Source: Durusdinium trenchii
Taxonomy: Eukaryota > Sar > Dinophyceae > Suessiales > Symbiodiniaceae
DNA: 64,000 nucleotides
Reading direction: 5' to 3'
Assembly: GCA_963970005.1 (NCBI GenBank)
Contig: CAXAMN010021551.1
Location: 933,782 to 997,781, forward strand
In this document: positions 1 through 13,098 of the stretch, piece by piece
How the letters are laid out: every line of letters starts with the position of its first letter
Numbering within the stretch: the stretch's first letter is position 1
Notes under the pieces: generated by a model
What the model was told of the DNA's origin: nothing
The model's database searches: none
Seen by the model: the letters and a program-made list of their open reading frames with translations, nothing else
Position numbers and translations under genes: made by a program

Positions 1-1579
1 GGGCGAGTGGATCAAGTGCCCTGTATCCCAATGCTCTTCGGTGGCGCAAGGATTCTTCAATGGAAGGAATCTCCTCCCACGAAAGACCAGTTCTGGGGCA
101 CTATCTTAGCAAGAAATGGCAAGGTAAGTCAGGTAAGTCCAACAAAATGCAGCAATGATGTCCTTTCCACATGGCGTTCTGACTCCGTTATTAGCTGTAT
201 CAAGAATCATCGTTCTTGCGGCCACACTCAGATATGCTGGCGGATGCATCCTGTGTCTTGATCCCAGGCAACCGACTTTTGCGATCTTTTACGTCCAGCA
301 CATCAAGCGACCGTCTCCCGACAATATATCAATCAACCTGCAAATAAGCCAGACCATCTCCCTCTGCTATCCGCAAATATATGCAGAGAGGCATAAAGGG
401 TTCTTTGTCATAGGTGGCATGAGCTCCTGGTAGCAGCTTGAAGTCCAGACCGTTGCCTCACAAACCGAACGATGGAAATCCACACACGGTCTGGGCTGAA
501 GCCGTGTGGATTGAGGCAACCAACCTCTCAATGACTCATTAGCTATATAATCTTACATACTGCAGGTGTCCCGATCTACACGATCTAGAGAGAGGGATGG
601 TGCATGTGGCTGCGTCCAAGCACGACCTGCACATGGCTGTGACCCATGGCTGTGAGATCCTACCAGGTCCTACCAGGTGAAGGGAGGGCACCGTGTTCTT
701 TTGAGTGTTCGAACGACGAATTGTTGAGTCAACGATGTGGCTGCGTCGCTCAAACCTCGTTAGCAACCTCCAAGGACACAAGGACAGGCGAGAGGCAGTG
801 CACGGTAGAGTCTTCTAGTGAAACGAAAACATATGTCATGATCCCGAATTCAAACCATGCAAAAAAGAAATGACTCACACGCGATACCAATGTTCTGAAA
901 CGATACAACTCATGTTCTTCTGTTCAAGAAGGCATGGTGACTTGTGGCATAAACTAACCAACAAAACATCCAGTCCAAAACTGCCTTGTTTGGAGTCACG
1001 TGTCGGTTCTTAAATAGTCAACCTAAGTAACGTGTTGCTCGAAATGTTCCGCGGTGTTTGATGATATTTGATACTGTATGCGTACATGCCTGCTCCGGGG
1101 TCACCATGTTGGTTTGATGGTCTTTGATCCAGCAAATCCACACATCCAAGGAGCAAAAGACCAAACAGATGTCGTCCGCCTGGCTCGAGCCGGGCACCCC
1201 AACCGGGATGGTTACCCTGCCATGTGTGGATGGTCAGTCAACCCTCTAAGTTCGGGGGCGATCCGAAAAAAACATGCACCTTGAAGTTCAACACAGTTTC
1301 CCGTCTCGAGAGCAAAGGCGAACCTGACCCTGAAAAAAATACTATGTCTATCTATTTCTCTATACATGGACCTCTTCTGGCCTCTCGTTTAACATTGTTT
1401 AGCGTCATGCTCCAATGATAAACAATCAGGGCGTAGTGGTTCTACCCAAGGCCTGCCAAAATGAATCCCACAAGTACATACAAATACGAGATTTGAGGTG
1501 TCATCTCAGCACTGCCCTCACCACTTTTCATTGCACTCACGCCACACTCCAGGGTTTCTCCAGCCCACAACTCTCCCCA
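1..1579. other. Non-coding sequence, no supported gene
   Basis: I see no coding stretch with convincing residue composition or splice structure here. Open frames are short and low-quality on both strands. A (CA)n run at about 1583-1604 marks the start of the repeat block that follows. Confidence 0.5.
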
Positions 1580-1643
1580 CACAGACACACACACACACAC
1601 ACTTATGGATATGCGTACTGACTTGACAGCGGTGCCACACGCC

Positions 1644-1653
1644 NNNNNNNNNN
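1644..1653. other. Assembly gap (10 N)
   Basis: Ten Ns lie inside the XYZW repeat, between the second partial X and the Y start. Repeat collapse is the likely cause, so the real length of this repeat is uncertain. Confidence 0.95.
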
Positions 1654-2095
1654 GGTACAATCCGACAGGATCCCTGTGACTACAAGGGGCACACACACAC
1701 GCCTCCCCAAAGGGAGGCCTCTGGACTCTGGACGATTCCGGAATACCTCAAACTGAACCAATCGGCCATTCGTAGAGTCCAATTCTCATGTTTGCGACTC
1801 AGTACGTCGATAAGACGTACGTCCTCGATAGGCGCGGACAAAGTAGTAGAAAGGCCAGAAACCTCTAGTAGCGTCAAAGTAGCAACCTGGCACCTAGTAG
1901 AAAGGCCAGGAGCCCCAAGTAGCAACCCAAGCTAAGGTCCCGACAAGAGGGAGGGGTAGGGAGAGACGAGAAAGGAAAGGGAAGAAAGGAAGGTGTTCCC
2001 AGCTACGACGCAAGCGTCCAAGGACACACCAAAAGAAGGAGAAGGGTTCCCAGCTATGACAAAAGCATCCAGGGACACCCAAGGAGGGTGAAGAG

Positions 2096-2162
2096 AGGAA
2101 AGAAAGAAAGAAAGAAAGAAAGAAAGAGAGAGGGAGAGAAAGGGAGAGGAGAGAAAAGGAAA
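2096..2162. repeat. GAAA-rich purine tract
   Basis: A run of GAAA/GAGA units lies within module Z of the repeat. It generates spurious Lys/Arg/Glu-rich frames on the plus strand and Ser/Leu/Phe-rich frames on the minus strand. Confidence 0.8.
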
Positions 2163-3010
2163 AGGCAGGTGTTCCCAGCTACGAACAATCGTCCAGGGAC
2201 ACACCAAAGAAAGAGAGGGGTGACCCTGAGTATTCCATTCAGGACAACCCCAAAAAGCAAAGAAAGAAAGGGGGAGGGAAGGGGAAGGGGGGGGACTAAG
2301 CTCGCGACAGGTTCCAATGAACCTTGAACAAACTTCGGCCGCTGCGGCCACGTACGCCGTGCCAATGTGGCTGGCTGCTGTGACCGCTGCGGTCACGTAA
2401 AGGCATAAGCCAACTTGGAATTCCAAAAATGAAACAAAAATCTGAATTCTCTCGGCCTAGGCCACCCGCTCTGGGCACTTACATCTCCGGGCATGGGAGA
2501 TAACGACAAACACCCGTTCGACGGGTCCACGGGAGGCACTCTACGGGCTCATCCCGGACTCTCACTGGGAGAGACACACTTATGGATATGCGTACTGACT
2601 TGACAGCGGTGCCACACGCCGGCCTAAGAAACCAAATCCTGAAAAGCCAGGTAAGGGGGCCTGAGCGCCTGTAGTTAAAGGCCAAGGTCGAAAGCCACGA
2701 AACGACGGGTCGACAAGGTGACGACGGGGCGTGCAAATCCGTGGGGCTCTGAAGGTCCAAATACTCCAAGGTGAGTCGCCGCTGCATTAGCCGCTTACTG
2801 CACAACAAAGAATGAGACAGCTTTTGCCGTACTTAGGTTCTCAAAAGCAGGTACACCAGGTTGATCAGACCTGGCTTCCCAGATGCAAGGTAGCTTTGTT
2901 AGGCGCAGTCCCTTGCATCTGCTGCGCCCCCCTGCTGAAAAACGATAAAAATTGGTACAATCCGACAGGATCCCTGTGACTACAAGGGGCACACACACAC
3001 ACACCACTGT

Positions 3011-4337
3011 CAGTCCTCTTCAAAGGCCGACCATCCCCTGTTTTTATGTGTGTCTAGTCTTAACACCAACAAAGGCCCCACCGGGCCTCCCGGAGCATCA
3101 AATCCAAGCGTTTTTGGAAGGACTGCAGATCCTCAGCCAGCGCAGGATCTGCAATTAGGCTGGGAGTTCGTTTGATGGCGTGATTGTCACGACGCCATGT
3201 TGATGCTGCGCGGTAACTTTGCTGTTCGTGTCCCTTCTTGTTCAAGGTGTCACTTGCGGTTGGGCCGCTTGGCCCCAGCTATCATTCCAACTGGATAGCA
3301 GCTTTGACCCAATAGCGGGAAAGCCATTTCAGATCCCAATTCCTGCCACGTGTGGGAAAAGCTCAGTATCAGGGTGATGGCACTCCATCCCAAGTTCGGT
3401 GGAAAAGCCTCTGAGCAACCACGGGGCAAAGCGTCGACAATTCTGTTTTGCTCTGGCTGTTGGGGCACACCGGTTTTTGGGATAGCTCCAAGTATGTTCA
3501 GCGTAGTTTCCTTCCTTTCCTGTCCTTCCTGTCCTTCCTTTCGTTCAAAAAAATCCCAGGCACAGCAGTGGCTTCTTCCCAACAGGTCGGGCAGGGACCG
3601 AGCTCCGGAGCTTCCAACTCTTGGAACGACTCCTGTGGAAACGGGGGAGCGACCGGAGCGACGCGAGAGCGGCCTAGGGATCTCCAGGACACCCATTGGA
3701 TCAGGAGCCCGTTCGTAGCTTCTTGTTCGTAGTAGTACGGCCAGGAGCCCCGAACGTAGCGTCCGATCGCTCCTAGTAGCGATGCCAGGAGCCCCGAACG
3801 TAGCTTCTTGATGGTCCAAGAGAGTGGTGAGATTGGATGGATGGAGAGTTTTCTTGCCCTCACACCCCACGAATCAACGCCCAAGGTGCTGGGGGTGCTT
3901 TCCCCGGTGCACAATCAATCCAAAGAAACACGAGGGAAATTGCCGAGAACCCTCCACAAAGGGACAAGTCGATGGCGCAAACTTGGACAACTTGAGCAGA
4001 AATCAAACGAGTGCCCCAAGTTTTTGCAAATGACTCGTCTCAAGCATGTAGCACACAAAAATATGGCAAAGAATCTAGAAAATGTCAAACAGAAATAACA
4101 ATCACTTTGTCCTTTTCTGTTTAGTTCTTCGTTAAGTACTGGTTTTGGTTTGCTAGCTTTGACTGGTTTGATGGCCATTGGGCCATTGTGTTTGTGATTT
4201 TGTCTAGCTTGCTTTCTTTTCCTACCTCACGCCTTTCTCCATCTCCTGGTGCTGTCCCCCACTCTCATGCCACGGCCCGAACCGCCAGAAACAAGGTGAT
4301 CGAACAAATCACACCGGGGGCCACGAGGGATTTCAGC
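3011..4337. other. Spacer with CTACTAG-type dispersed motifs
   Basis: No supported exon. At 3713-3805 short motifs of the type CCAGGAGCCCCGAACGTAGC and CTCCTAGTAGCGATGCC recur. Related motifs occur in module W at 1845-1920 and 27660-27740, and at 30117-30220, so this is probably another degraded copy of the W module. Confidence 0.4.
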
Positions 4338-7300
4338 CCACGCAGGAAGCGTCCTCTTGGATCAAGGCGTCCACGTCTAAGTACCAGCCCACCATCACGC
4401 CATCCTCGCAGAAGGAACACACGTAGCGCTCTCACATCTTCTGCTGCAACATTGCCCAACACATTCTCAAGTAGGTGTTTCTCAAACAACTCCAAATCCA
4501 AATCCAGGTGTGTGCAAACTCCTTGGGGTCACAAAAAACGTAAACAACCTCCCAAAATACCTGCTAGAGTAACATTAAATCTTGTTTGACATACTGTGTG
4601 TATCAAACCCTGTTCCTAAGGGATTCACACATGTTTAATGCACCATCTACGCAGGGGGCGCTGGGGATTCGTGCAGTCAGCGGCCAACAAAGACGCTGCA
4701 CGTTTCCTGTGCAAACGTACCTGCTTGTTTCACCCGCCTTTTGAACTATTGAAGAAGCTGTTCACCCTACTTTTCCGTATGAGGTGCTTTTCCGTGTGTG
4801 TGTGTTCAACATGTCGGTTCCTCAGACGTTTCGCCTTACCGTTATGCATTTCTCAAGGTCTAATCTTCAGTATCGTAAAGTGCTAGCCGCATCACCGGAC
4901 CATCACAACTGATTATCTTCTTGCGAGCCTATATCCAAGTGTGATGAAGTGTGTGTGTATCTATATATAGTTGTTTTCTCCTTTTCAGCACCCAATACAC
5001 CGCATTTCATGGCTCTAGGGCACCGATGTCCACTCACAAAGCGGAGATCGCCCGTGCGATGCCTCTTGTGCTGGGCCCATACTCTTGAAGCCAGTCACAC
5101 CTCGTGAAGCGCGTCGGCACCCCGGGGTTTTTCACACCAAGGCGGCGGCGTATCCAGGTCGCACGAGGGTGGAACGAGAGTGTCGAGGGGTGTGGGAACT
5201 GGGACGAACAGGTGGAAACATTGAGGTCCCGCAGGTCACGGAGACCTGATTTTTGGGGTTTCAATCGACATGAGACGATCAACCATTGCGATCCAACTTG
5301 TGTTCAACTTGTGTTCAACCCTTGCTAGAAACGGTGTGATGTTTTTTTTGCAACAAGCCTAAGGCAACTTCAGCGAAAGCTTCTGACGACAGTGTGATGC
5401 AGTTTCACAGTTTTACACCGACAGATTCTGACAGCAACATGTTGTGGATCTTTTGATGATTCAAAAGACAATGCAACTCTTGAACCGATCACCCACATGC
5501 GAAACAAAAGCATAGCATGAGACTTCACCTTCTGTTGCTAATTCATGGTGATTGTCCATGTTTTTTCTTGAGTTCCAGGGGACCTTGGATGCGTCACCTG
5601 CACCACCCGAACTGTCCTGTACTTCTAAACACCACTTCTGACCACTTCCCGACCTCCACCAAGTCACTGAAAGGCGTCATGGGACTGGACATGTCCAAAT
5701 GGAAGCCATGAATCTCATCGCCCGCCTGCGACGTCGGAACCCGGATCTGGTCACTGGTCGGGACGTCTCGTCGCTGCCCCGGGGGTGGTGGGAATGGAAC
5801 AAAAACCAGTTGTCATGTCGAAAAAACAAGAGAATCATAGAGAATCTGTATATGAAACTCTAAAGCGCTCTGAAACCGAAAGCGAGCTCACAAAAAACAC
5901 GAGGGTCTTTAAGAAACCGCTGCCAGTTGCACGGCTCGGGGTGTTCCATTCGAATCGTCATCACTTGGAGGACGGTCTATTCATGGTGAAATGGTTGAAA
6001 AAAAGAAAAGCAACGCGCATGCTACCCCTCTGGACCTGCACACGAAAACGTCAGGCTGACCAAAGGCGTTTCCAGGAACTTCAGAGCAGACATGGTCTAT
6101 CTTGGATTTTGCAAGGGGCCAACTGCAATGGTGCCCTCCCAACACATGCCAAAAAATCCTTACAGCATGAATGGAAAGAAAGTTTAAAGTTTAAAGCCTG
6201 TCAATCCAGAGCACACCAACCCATGAGCCACGCACCTTGAGGCCATCCTCGTAGTAGGCCTCGACCACCTTGACCTGCAAACACAGCGGCCTTCCCAAGG
6301 CTCTCTCACAGGATCCTTGACAACGTGCAAATTGCTGGTGTGGTGTCAGGAATTTGAAGGAACTGGACTATCAAACTATCATACAAAAGGTATCAAAAGG
6401 TCGGGCCTGAGAGAATAACCGGCTGCGAGCATAATTCTCTTCACTATCTTGAAACTCAGTCAAACCATCACATGCCATCTGCAACATGACAGGAAGAACC
6501 ATCAGCCACCTTGGATACCCCCCCCTCCTGGATCCAAACTATACTTGAAGGGCTGCATAACCAACCAAAAGAATTAGACCCACTACCCGAAGACCCATTT
6601 GCTCGCTCGTCCTCTTGGTGTTCCAAGACTCAAGTCCTGTTTCAGAGCGTGGATCCCCCGGTATGAGAACTTGGCCCCCAACAATGAGGTGACGTTCCAA
6701 GTTACATTCATGTCGGGGAGGGCTTCAATCTTTCACATGCCCTCACTCCTCATGGCCACCACGATCTATTTCCCTCCTGCTGAAGACTACGTACAAATAG
6801 AATACGGTAGCCCATGGAAGCATCAAAGGTGTTGATTCACTTTGGAGGCGCAGTCACGCAACCAAATACTTGGAAAGGCACAATATTGCTTCTAGTTTTC
6901 GAGTGTTTGCCAATATCTGACATGAGTAGTGCACGATTCTGACTAAGAATTCTGGCTGAGAGCAAATATGGGGTCCTGTCGAGCTTTCACACACATCCTT
7001 TCGGTGCCATTGCTTTCCATTTTCTCCCCAACCACCCCGCAACCATTAGACGATGACTGCGTTGGAGCACCAATCACCCAAACTCTGGCGCTTTCATATC
7101 AAAACACTGGACATTCAAATGTTGAAACCAACATGTCTCTTTCACATCACCGCTCAAGGTATCTTTCTGTAATATCCCAAACCCTACAAAGGAGCAAACA
7201 ACAAATTCCTTTGTTGAGACGTTATTCTGTGACCTTTGTGGCGTTAAAAAGATAACAATAAACTACAGAAAATAGTGGTTTCAGAGAAGATGCCACTGGC

Positions 7301-10300
7301 ACCCCTACATGTCTTAGACAGATGGGGGCATCCACTACTAAACCACCGACCTTCTGGAGTGTGCCATCTACTCTGAAACCAACGACCTTCACCGGCGCCC
7401 GGTGAACACAGGTCACCTCTTGAGCCACCGTGACCATGCTGTTACGCGCAGGGTCTGCCTGGCAGCATGGCGAATTCTCCGGTGCTTTGGGCCGCATACA
7501 GGATTGCTTCTTCTCTAAAGAAACGTTTCCGGCATTTGACATGACTTGACATGACTTGATTCAGTCTCAGTTCGAACGTGTCATGCATGCTTCTCGAACA
7601 GAAAGGTTCAAGTTGAACTTGCACCTGCTCCCACTCACTGCGCTGTCGGGATTGCTCTCAAGGGATTGCGCTGTTTGTAGTGAACACTCGCGCGTCTTGC
7701 GCGGTGAGTTCTGCAGAACTGGGCGAGTTCCGCGTGATGCGCAGAACTGGTCTCCGCGGCATGGATAGGCTGATGAACGGGGAACCTCCATTGCGATCTT
7801 CCACGGTTTTCGTGCATCGGAGCCGCAGGGAGCATGAAGTTGGCAAGCAAGCACGGCACTGATATCGCTCTGCAACTCATTGGCTTTTGAGAAAAGAAAG
7901 GGTGTACTTTGTTGTCGGATGATGTCGGTGCAAACTAATTTCCTCCAAAAGAAAGATCGAGTCACAATCTCCCTTCAAATGCCCACGGCCAGGTTTTAGG
8001 AACCCTTCCACACACTCTACCTTTTCAGCATGTCTTTGAAAGAAACTCCTGTACAACCCAGTCTGCATGTGTCATGCATTGGATTTAATCTCCTTGTGCT
8101 AAAAGTTGCTGGTCTCGGAAGTTCGGGACTCCACAGCCGTGCCAGCGACATCCACATCCCGGGGGCTAAAAGAATTCTTTCGGGGCCCAAAGTTTGATTC
8201 TTGAGCTCCAAAACCATCCCAAACCTGGTGTTCAGCCTCCAAAAACCATGGAACACCTTGCTTTTTGGATGAAAACATTGAAAACCCAATTTTTCGTGGC
8301 TCCGCCCTGGGTTCTCACTCGTTTCCGCCTGTCCCGCTGGGTCTCTTTGCCTCCAACCACTCGCGGAACTGAGAAGAAATCTCTGCCTCATCGTGGTCAA
8401 TGCCTTGGGCGGGGGATGTTGAAACTCCTGTGCTCCATCACCGGTCACCAGATCCACAAAACACCACAGTGGTGGTTGTATACAGCATACACTGGTACAG
8501 TGATGGTTTCACAGTGGCCATGTTTTTTGTTCCACAGTGGTTTAACGTGTTTCCTTCTGGAACATTGTGGCATATTGTGGCCATATTTGAGAGAGCCGTT
8601 GGGCGCAGGAGGCACATCTGTGTCTAGCCTAGAATCCACGAGATCTGTGAAGGTCTGTAAGGAAAAACAAGAACTCTTCAGGTGATTTTCTGACCATGGT
8701 CGGCAAAAGCTGTAACACAGTAACATTTGAGTGCAACACCTCCGCCCAGTTCTTGATGAGACTGTACGAGTTCGCTGTGATGACTTAAAAATAATTGAGG
8801 AACTCATTTCAAACGAAATGGTTTGCCTATCTCTCTCGTCCCCTCCGAAACAGAGAGATGCGACAAGGTGATTGGTCGGTCTCGCATTTTTGCAGAATCA
8901 CACTCCGTATCCCAAAGAAAAACAAGAGCGTTTCCGTCTTCGTTCCCCTTGACTTGGTCCCAAATTTTGCCGTATCCCAAAGCTTATGCTTCCCACGCCC
9001 GAGAAAAGCACGGACCACCGACCACCCGCGTTCCCTGCCCACTCCTGACGTGGCCGACGCTCCTTACTGCGGCCCCGGGGGCGGACGCTCCACTTCTGCC
9101 CCTCCAGGCGCCCCGTGAGAGTGCCATGGATCGAGGCGTCGCTGGCCATGGCCTGACCGGAGGAGAGCCCAGTAGTTGCATGGCCGGGAAGTACGAGCCC
9201 TGGACACACGACAGCCCGGTGTCTCGAAATCAGGTATCAATTCGAAACCAGTTCTGGTGAAGCCATAGTAGTAGAACATGGTAGAACTAACCCTAGTCTT
9301 ATCGGTCCATGGCAAACTCCGGTTTTTGCTCAGTGAAAAGCCAGATAAGAAAGACGATCAAAATATCTTGCCATACTTCTTCCCATTCACTATGCTTCAT
9401 GGATGAACATTCATTTGCAGAGACCGCCCTGGCGGGGAGAAAAGCGAATCCTCAAATCAGTCGAAATGCTTCAAAACAACCACTTTTTGTTTGTGTGTGT
9501 GTGTTCCTTGTTTGGAGAAAAACAAAGAATGCCGTCATTCTTCTCATCACCTAATCGCCGGCCGTTGCGGGCCGTTGCCTGCACCTGCACTCGGGCGCCA
9601 ACTCCGGCATTGGCCTTGCTGAGGCTGCCTGAATGGACACCTGGGAGTCAGCACGACCGAGGTCGTGGGTCAGTTCCAAGGAGTGGAATGTGGGTGCCAG
9701 GTGAATTTCAATTTTTTGTGGGGCTGTGCCAAGAAACTTCAGGCAAGGTTAGTCAGGTTATATAGTCAGTCTGGCTCACATCCGCTTTGGAACACATTTA
9801 GCACATGGCTGAAGCACTCTCAGCCCACAATGCACCACTTCAACTAGATTTCCCCCACAGGAGGGAATTCAATGAGCCAATGAGTCTCCTCCCGGTCTTC
9901 CTTTTTTTCCGACCAGACTCATAGAGTTTGCAAAAGCATGGATAAACATGTGCAACAAAAGCTTCGCCTGGATACATGATGAAGCCATCGGTTGCGTACG
10001 ACACCGTACACACATGCCACTTGACGTCCAACCTCGGCGACCCCAATTCGGCTCCGTCCAATGGCGCGGCCGGTCGATCGCCCAGGGGCTCACGGAGGCG
10101 CAACTGTCATAGGTTCGACAGCGATTCGAGAAGCTGACCTCGCCGTGGGCGCGACACAAGTGAGCGCAGTCGCCAGTGCGACTGCGGCTGCAGGTCTGTT
10201 CGGGTGCTGCCACCAAAGTTCATGCACGACCACAAATCTGGAGGGCAATGTCACCTATAGGCCACACCTGCAATTGCTTGGCATTCTCGAAGCGCACTGT

Positions 10301-10748
10301 CTCGCTCCAGCGCGCACCTGGGTGTTCCAAGGAAAGGGAGGGGGGCCTCGGACGAGTGCGTCACATTCACCTGGTGACCATGCAACCAGTAGAGACCGTG
10401 ATTTTTGCCAAATGTTTGGATGTTTGCTTTGCTTTGATCCAGACCCACACATTGCAGTAGTCACCTCACTGCAGGAAACAGATTGAATCAAAGTACTGTT
10501 TTATAATGTTATATATATATAATATGTATATATGATATATGTTTTATATCATATAGTGCTTCTCTGCTAAGTCAAGCTGACACCCCGACAACCCCCACCA
10601 CCACCGTCGTCGTCTAGCTTGCCCTGCTCCACCCGATCAGCAGCACAACTTGCCCGGCTCCACCACCCACGACCAGCTCCACCAAGATGCTCTTGGCAGC
10701 GTAGGGATGTTCTGTCTCCACCACACGACCTTCGTTGATGCCATGCTC
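4338..10748 (-). CDS. Minus-strand exon candidates, unidentified gene(s)
   Basis: Several short stretches read well on the minus strand and have splice-like borders. 10748-10650 (33 codons, phase 0) contains VVETEHPYAAKS, a pattern I associate with large protist E3-ligase or SPRY-type proteins (weak recall). 9152-9068 is 85 bp, acceptor TCAG, donor GTAAGG, and contains GTLTGRLEGQKWSV. 6274-6236 is exactly 39 bp (VKVVEAYYEDGLK) between GCAG and GTGCGT. 5725-5598 is 128 bp, begins AGDEIHGFHLDM and ends before a GTGACG donor. About 4430-4338 contains CSFCEDGVMVGWYLDVDALI, with a GC donor. I cannot join them into one frame or name a product. They may be tail exons of one long gene transcribed right to left. 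Confidence 0.4.
6275..9067. other. Mostly intron-like or intergenic sequence
   Basis: No convincing gene. The interval 6600-6800 reads plausibly on both strands (minus: MNVTWNVTSLLGAKFSYRG; plus: APNNEVTFQVTFMSGRA), so strand and coding status are undecided. Frames between 7.4 and 8.8 kb have no recognisable composition. Confidence 0.3.
10502..10560. repeat. AT-rich microsatellite
   Basis: Imperfect TA/ATAT tract in otherwise mixed-composition DNA. No other feature is visible in it. Confidence 0.8.
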
Positions 10749-11525
10749 CTGCAGTTCTAACCAGCCGAATCCAGTCCATCAAGTCCCTTGGACCAGGGAC
10801 TCTCTTGGGATTGATCTGGATGGGCAGCCGACGAACAGCTGCCTTATGATAGGTTGCAGGTGCTGTGAAAGACGTGTTTCCATATTCGATGATACAGTAA
10901 TTGCTCCCACGCGCTTCTCCCATGCTTCTGCCATGCTTCCATTATCAGGATACATGCTACCTTTCAGGGAAAGTGTGCCAGGACAAAATGAAAGAGAGCT
11001 GCGGTCCTGGTGCTAGGAATACTGGACCCATCTGTACTCCAAACTGCACAGTCCCCCAAGTTCGCCATGATTTCTAGCTACAGCCATGCGAAATGCCAAA
11101 CCCCAAAGAGAATGCCCGACTTTTCGCCGCGTGAAGCCTTTGGATCACTCAATCGTGTGATGTGGCATGTGGTTGCACCAAAACCCCGCCTTCAGCATTC
11201 CTTGCTGCACCGCACTGACACAGGCAGTCCAAGCCTCAAAGGAAGCCAGGGTTGGACACAAATGATCTATGGAGTTGGGAGGTGTTTGACAAAAAGTTGC
11301 TGCCATAGAAATACGTAGACAAACATTACATATGTGCCTCCAAAGAAAAATAACTTTACGACTATTCCCGTGAACTGACCGAACCGGTGTCCGTCTAAAC
11401 GAACCATTTGCCATTTGGTTTGGGCACACGACTTTGAAGCCGTACCCAGCCCCGGTCAATAGTAGGACATAATGTGGCGCACTTGAGAGACTTGAGTGTA
11501 CCATGTGTGTGCGCGCATGTGTCAC

Positions 11526-12023
11526 AGGAGAACGACCACAACCTTCTAAATTAGATTTCCCTATGTACCTTCAGTACAGACCTGCAGGGGGACACAGCAT
11601 TTCGCTGGGACTGTGTCCAATGAAGCTACCAGTGAAATTTTGATATCCAGTTTGGCCAGCTGGACGTACCTGCATCAAGTTTTAACATGCTTTAACATTT
11701 TTGAAAGGAGTCTACGTAATGCTCAAGCTGTCCAATTCGGTGTTTCTGCCAGTAACTAGAATGTAAAGGGCTAGTGCAGTAACTAGATTGTAAAGGGCGA
11801 GTCCTTGTTGCAAGCTAGAACTCTAAGTAATATTCAAGCTGTCTCATGCGTTGTTTCGCTGTAATTCAGTCAAGGTCTAACCTGCAGTAATTTCCTAGAA
11901 CCCTATGTAAAACTCAAGCTGTCTCATGCGTTGCTTTGCTGTAAATCAGTCAAGGTCTAAATTGCAGTAGCCCGGGAATTTCAAAACTGATAGAGCTCTT
12001 GCCAGCATGGATCGAAGTGTGTT
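11526..12023. repeat. Direct repeat copy 1 (~500 bp)
   Basis: Begins AGGAGAACGACCACAACC and ends GATCGAAGTGTGT. It is colinear with 12577-13098, with small indels. Inside are short echoes of AACTAGATTGTAAAGGGC and of TCAGTCAAGGTCTAA. GT-rich sequence lies next to both ends. Together with the second copy it could be an LTR pair around a ~550-bp interior. Confidence 0.8.
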
Positions 12024-12248
12024 TCGCAACAGGTTCCCACTGCGGCCTGTTGTGTGATCCCAGATTTGGGCGCGTTTAGCACAGGCCCTCCAGGGCGATC
12101 AGTCACAGGATTGCGTTCTTGCACGATACTCACCGGCTTATCGTTCTGCTCGAGATTGCTGCTACAAAGCTCCAGGGGTTATTGAGATTTCAACAAAGAA
12201 TGACATGCCATGCTGCTGGTGTAACCACTTGTCATGACATGCGGCTAA

Positions 12249-12531
12249 TGTATCCATTTGCAAGTTTCACCCTGCGTAATTCATGCACAGTCTTGCTTTC
12301 TCTCCGTCCAGGGTCCTTTCGTTTCTTTCTAGGTTTTCGCTTGTTGCTAGCGGCTGTTTGGGTTTCAGGTCAATTTTTAATCAAGTGCTAAGTATTCACT
12401 TGCAAGCTTCACCCTGAGTAATTCATGCACGTCTTGCTTTCTCTCTTTCCAGGGTTCTTTCTTTCCTTTGTTTCCACGTTTTCGTTCGTTGCTAGAGGCT
12501 TTGTAGGTGTCAGGTTAGTTTTTCAGTCAAG
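12249..12531. repeat. Tandem duplication, two ~141-bp units
   Basis: The unit starts with TTGCAAG.TTCACCCTG.GTAA and occurs at about 12249-12390 and 12391-12531, imperfectly conserved. It lies in the interval between the two ~500-bp direct repeats. Confidence 0.7.
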
Positions 12532-12576
12532 GGAGCGCCGATGCGGCTACATGTGTGTGTGTCACCTCCTGTCCCA

Positions 12577-13098
12577 AAGGAGAACGACCACAACCTTCTA
12601 AATTAGATTTCCCTATGTACCTTCAGTACAGACCTGCAGGGAGCAACAGCATTTCTCTGGGACTGTGTCCAATGAAGCTACCAGTGAAATGGGATATCCA
12701 GCTTGGCCAGCTGGACGTACCTGCATCCAGGCTTAACATGCTTTAACAATCTTGAAGGGAGTCTACGCAACGCTCAAGCTGTCTAATTCAGCGTTTCTGC
12801 CAGTAACTATAGAATGTAAAGGGCTAGTGCAGTAACTAGATTGTAAAGGGCTAGTGCGCAAGTAAAGTGCTATTGAGTCCTTGTTGCAAGCTAGAACTCT
12901 AAGTAAAAATCCAGCTGTCTCATGCGTTGTTTCGCTGTAATTCAGTCAAGGTCTAACCTGCAGTAATTGCCTAGAACTCTAAGTAAAACTCAACCTGTCT
13001 CATGCGTTGCTTTGCTGTAAATCAGTCAAGGTCTAAATTGCAGTAACTCGGGAATTTCAAAACTGATAGAGCTCTTGCCAGCATGGGTCGAAGTGTGT
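12577..13098. repeat. Direct repeat copy 2 (~520 bp)
   Basis: Second copy of the 11526-12023 sequence. It is preceded by a (GT)n run (12551-12562) and ends in GAAGTGTGTGTG, running straight into an X module of the other repeat family. Compared with copy 1 it has an extra AACTAGATTGTAAAGGGC-type unit. Confidence 0.8.

Larger units (their letters stand above)
1580..3010 (-). repeat. XYZW repeat, minus-strand copy
   Basis: Read on the minus strand from 3010 down, four modules follow each other. X starts with (GT)n and CCCTTGTAGTCACAGGGATCC and runs to about 2625. Y starts GGCCGGCGTGTGGCACCGCT and continues to about 2290. Z is a CT-rich stretch with a recurring motif TCCCTGGACG...TAGCTGGGAACAC, to about 1950. 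W carries CTACTAGG-like motifs and ends in an imperfect hairpin (GCCTCCC...GGGAGGC, 1701-1718) next to (GT)n. X and the start of Y then recur at 1699-1580, interrupted by a 10-base gap. The same order is found on the plus strand at 26.9-28.2 kb. The recurrence of X+Y start at both ends of Y-Z-W resembles a small LTR-internal-LTR (TRIM-like) element, but no coding region or TSD is seen. Confidence 0.75.

Noticed and set aside
1932-2426. 164-codon minus-strand ORF rich in Ser/Leu/Phe/Pro
   Set aside because: It arises from the CT-rich module Z of a repeat that is also open in other frames. The homologous repeat at 27.1-27.65 kb shows the same effect, so it is repeat composition and not a gene.
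3250-3914. Long overlapping minus-strand frames (138-206 codons)
   Set aside because: Two frames are open at once in a repeat-like, W-motif-containing region, with no domain-like composition or splice context.
5785-6240. 151-codon plus-strand ORF, basic
   Set aside because: It overlaps the start of a clean 39-bp minus-strand exon candidate (6236-6274), lacks any recognisable motif and starts at a non-ATG codon.
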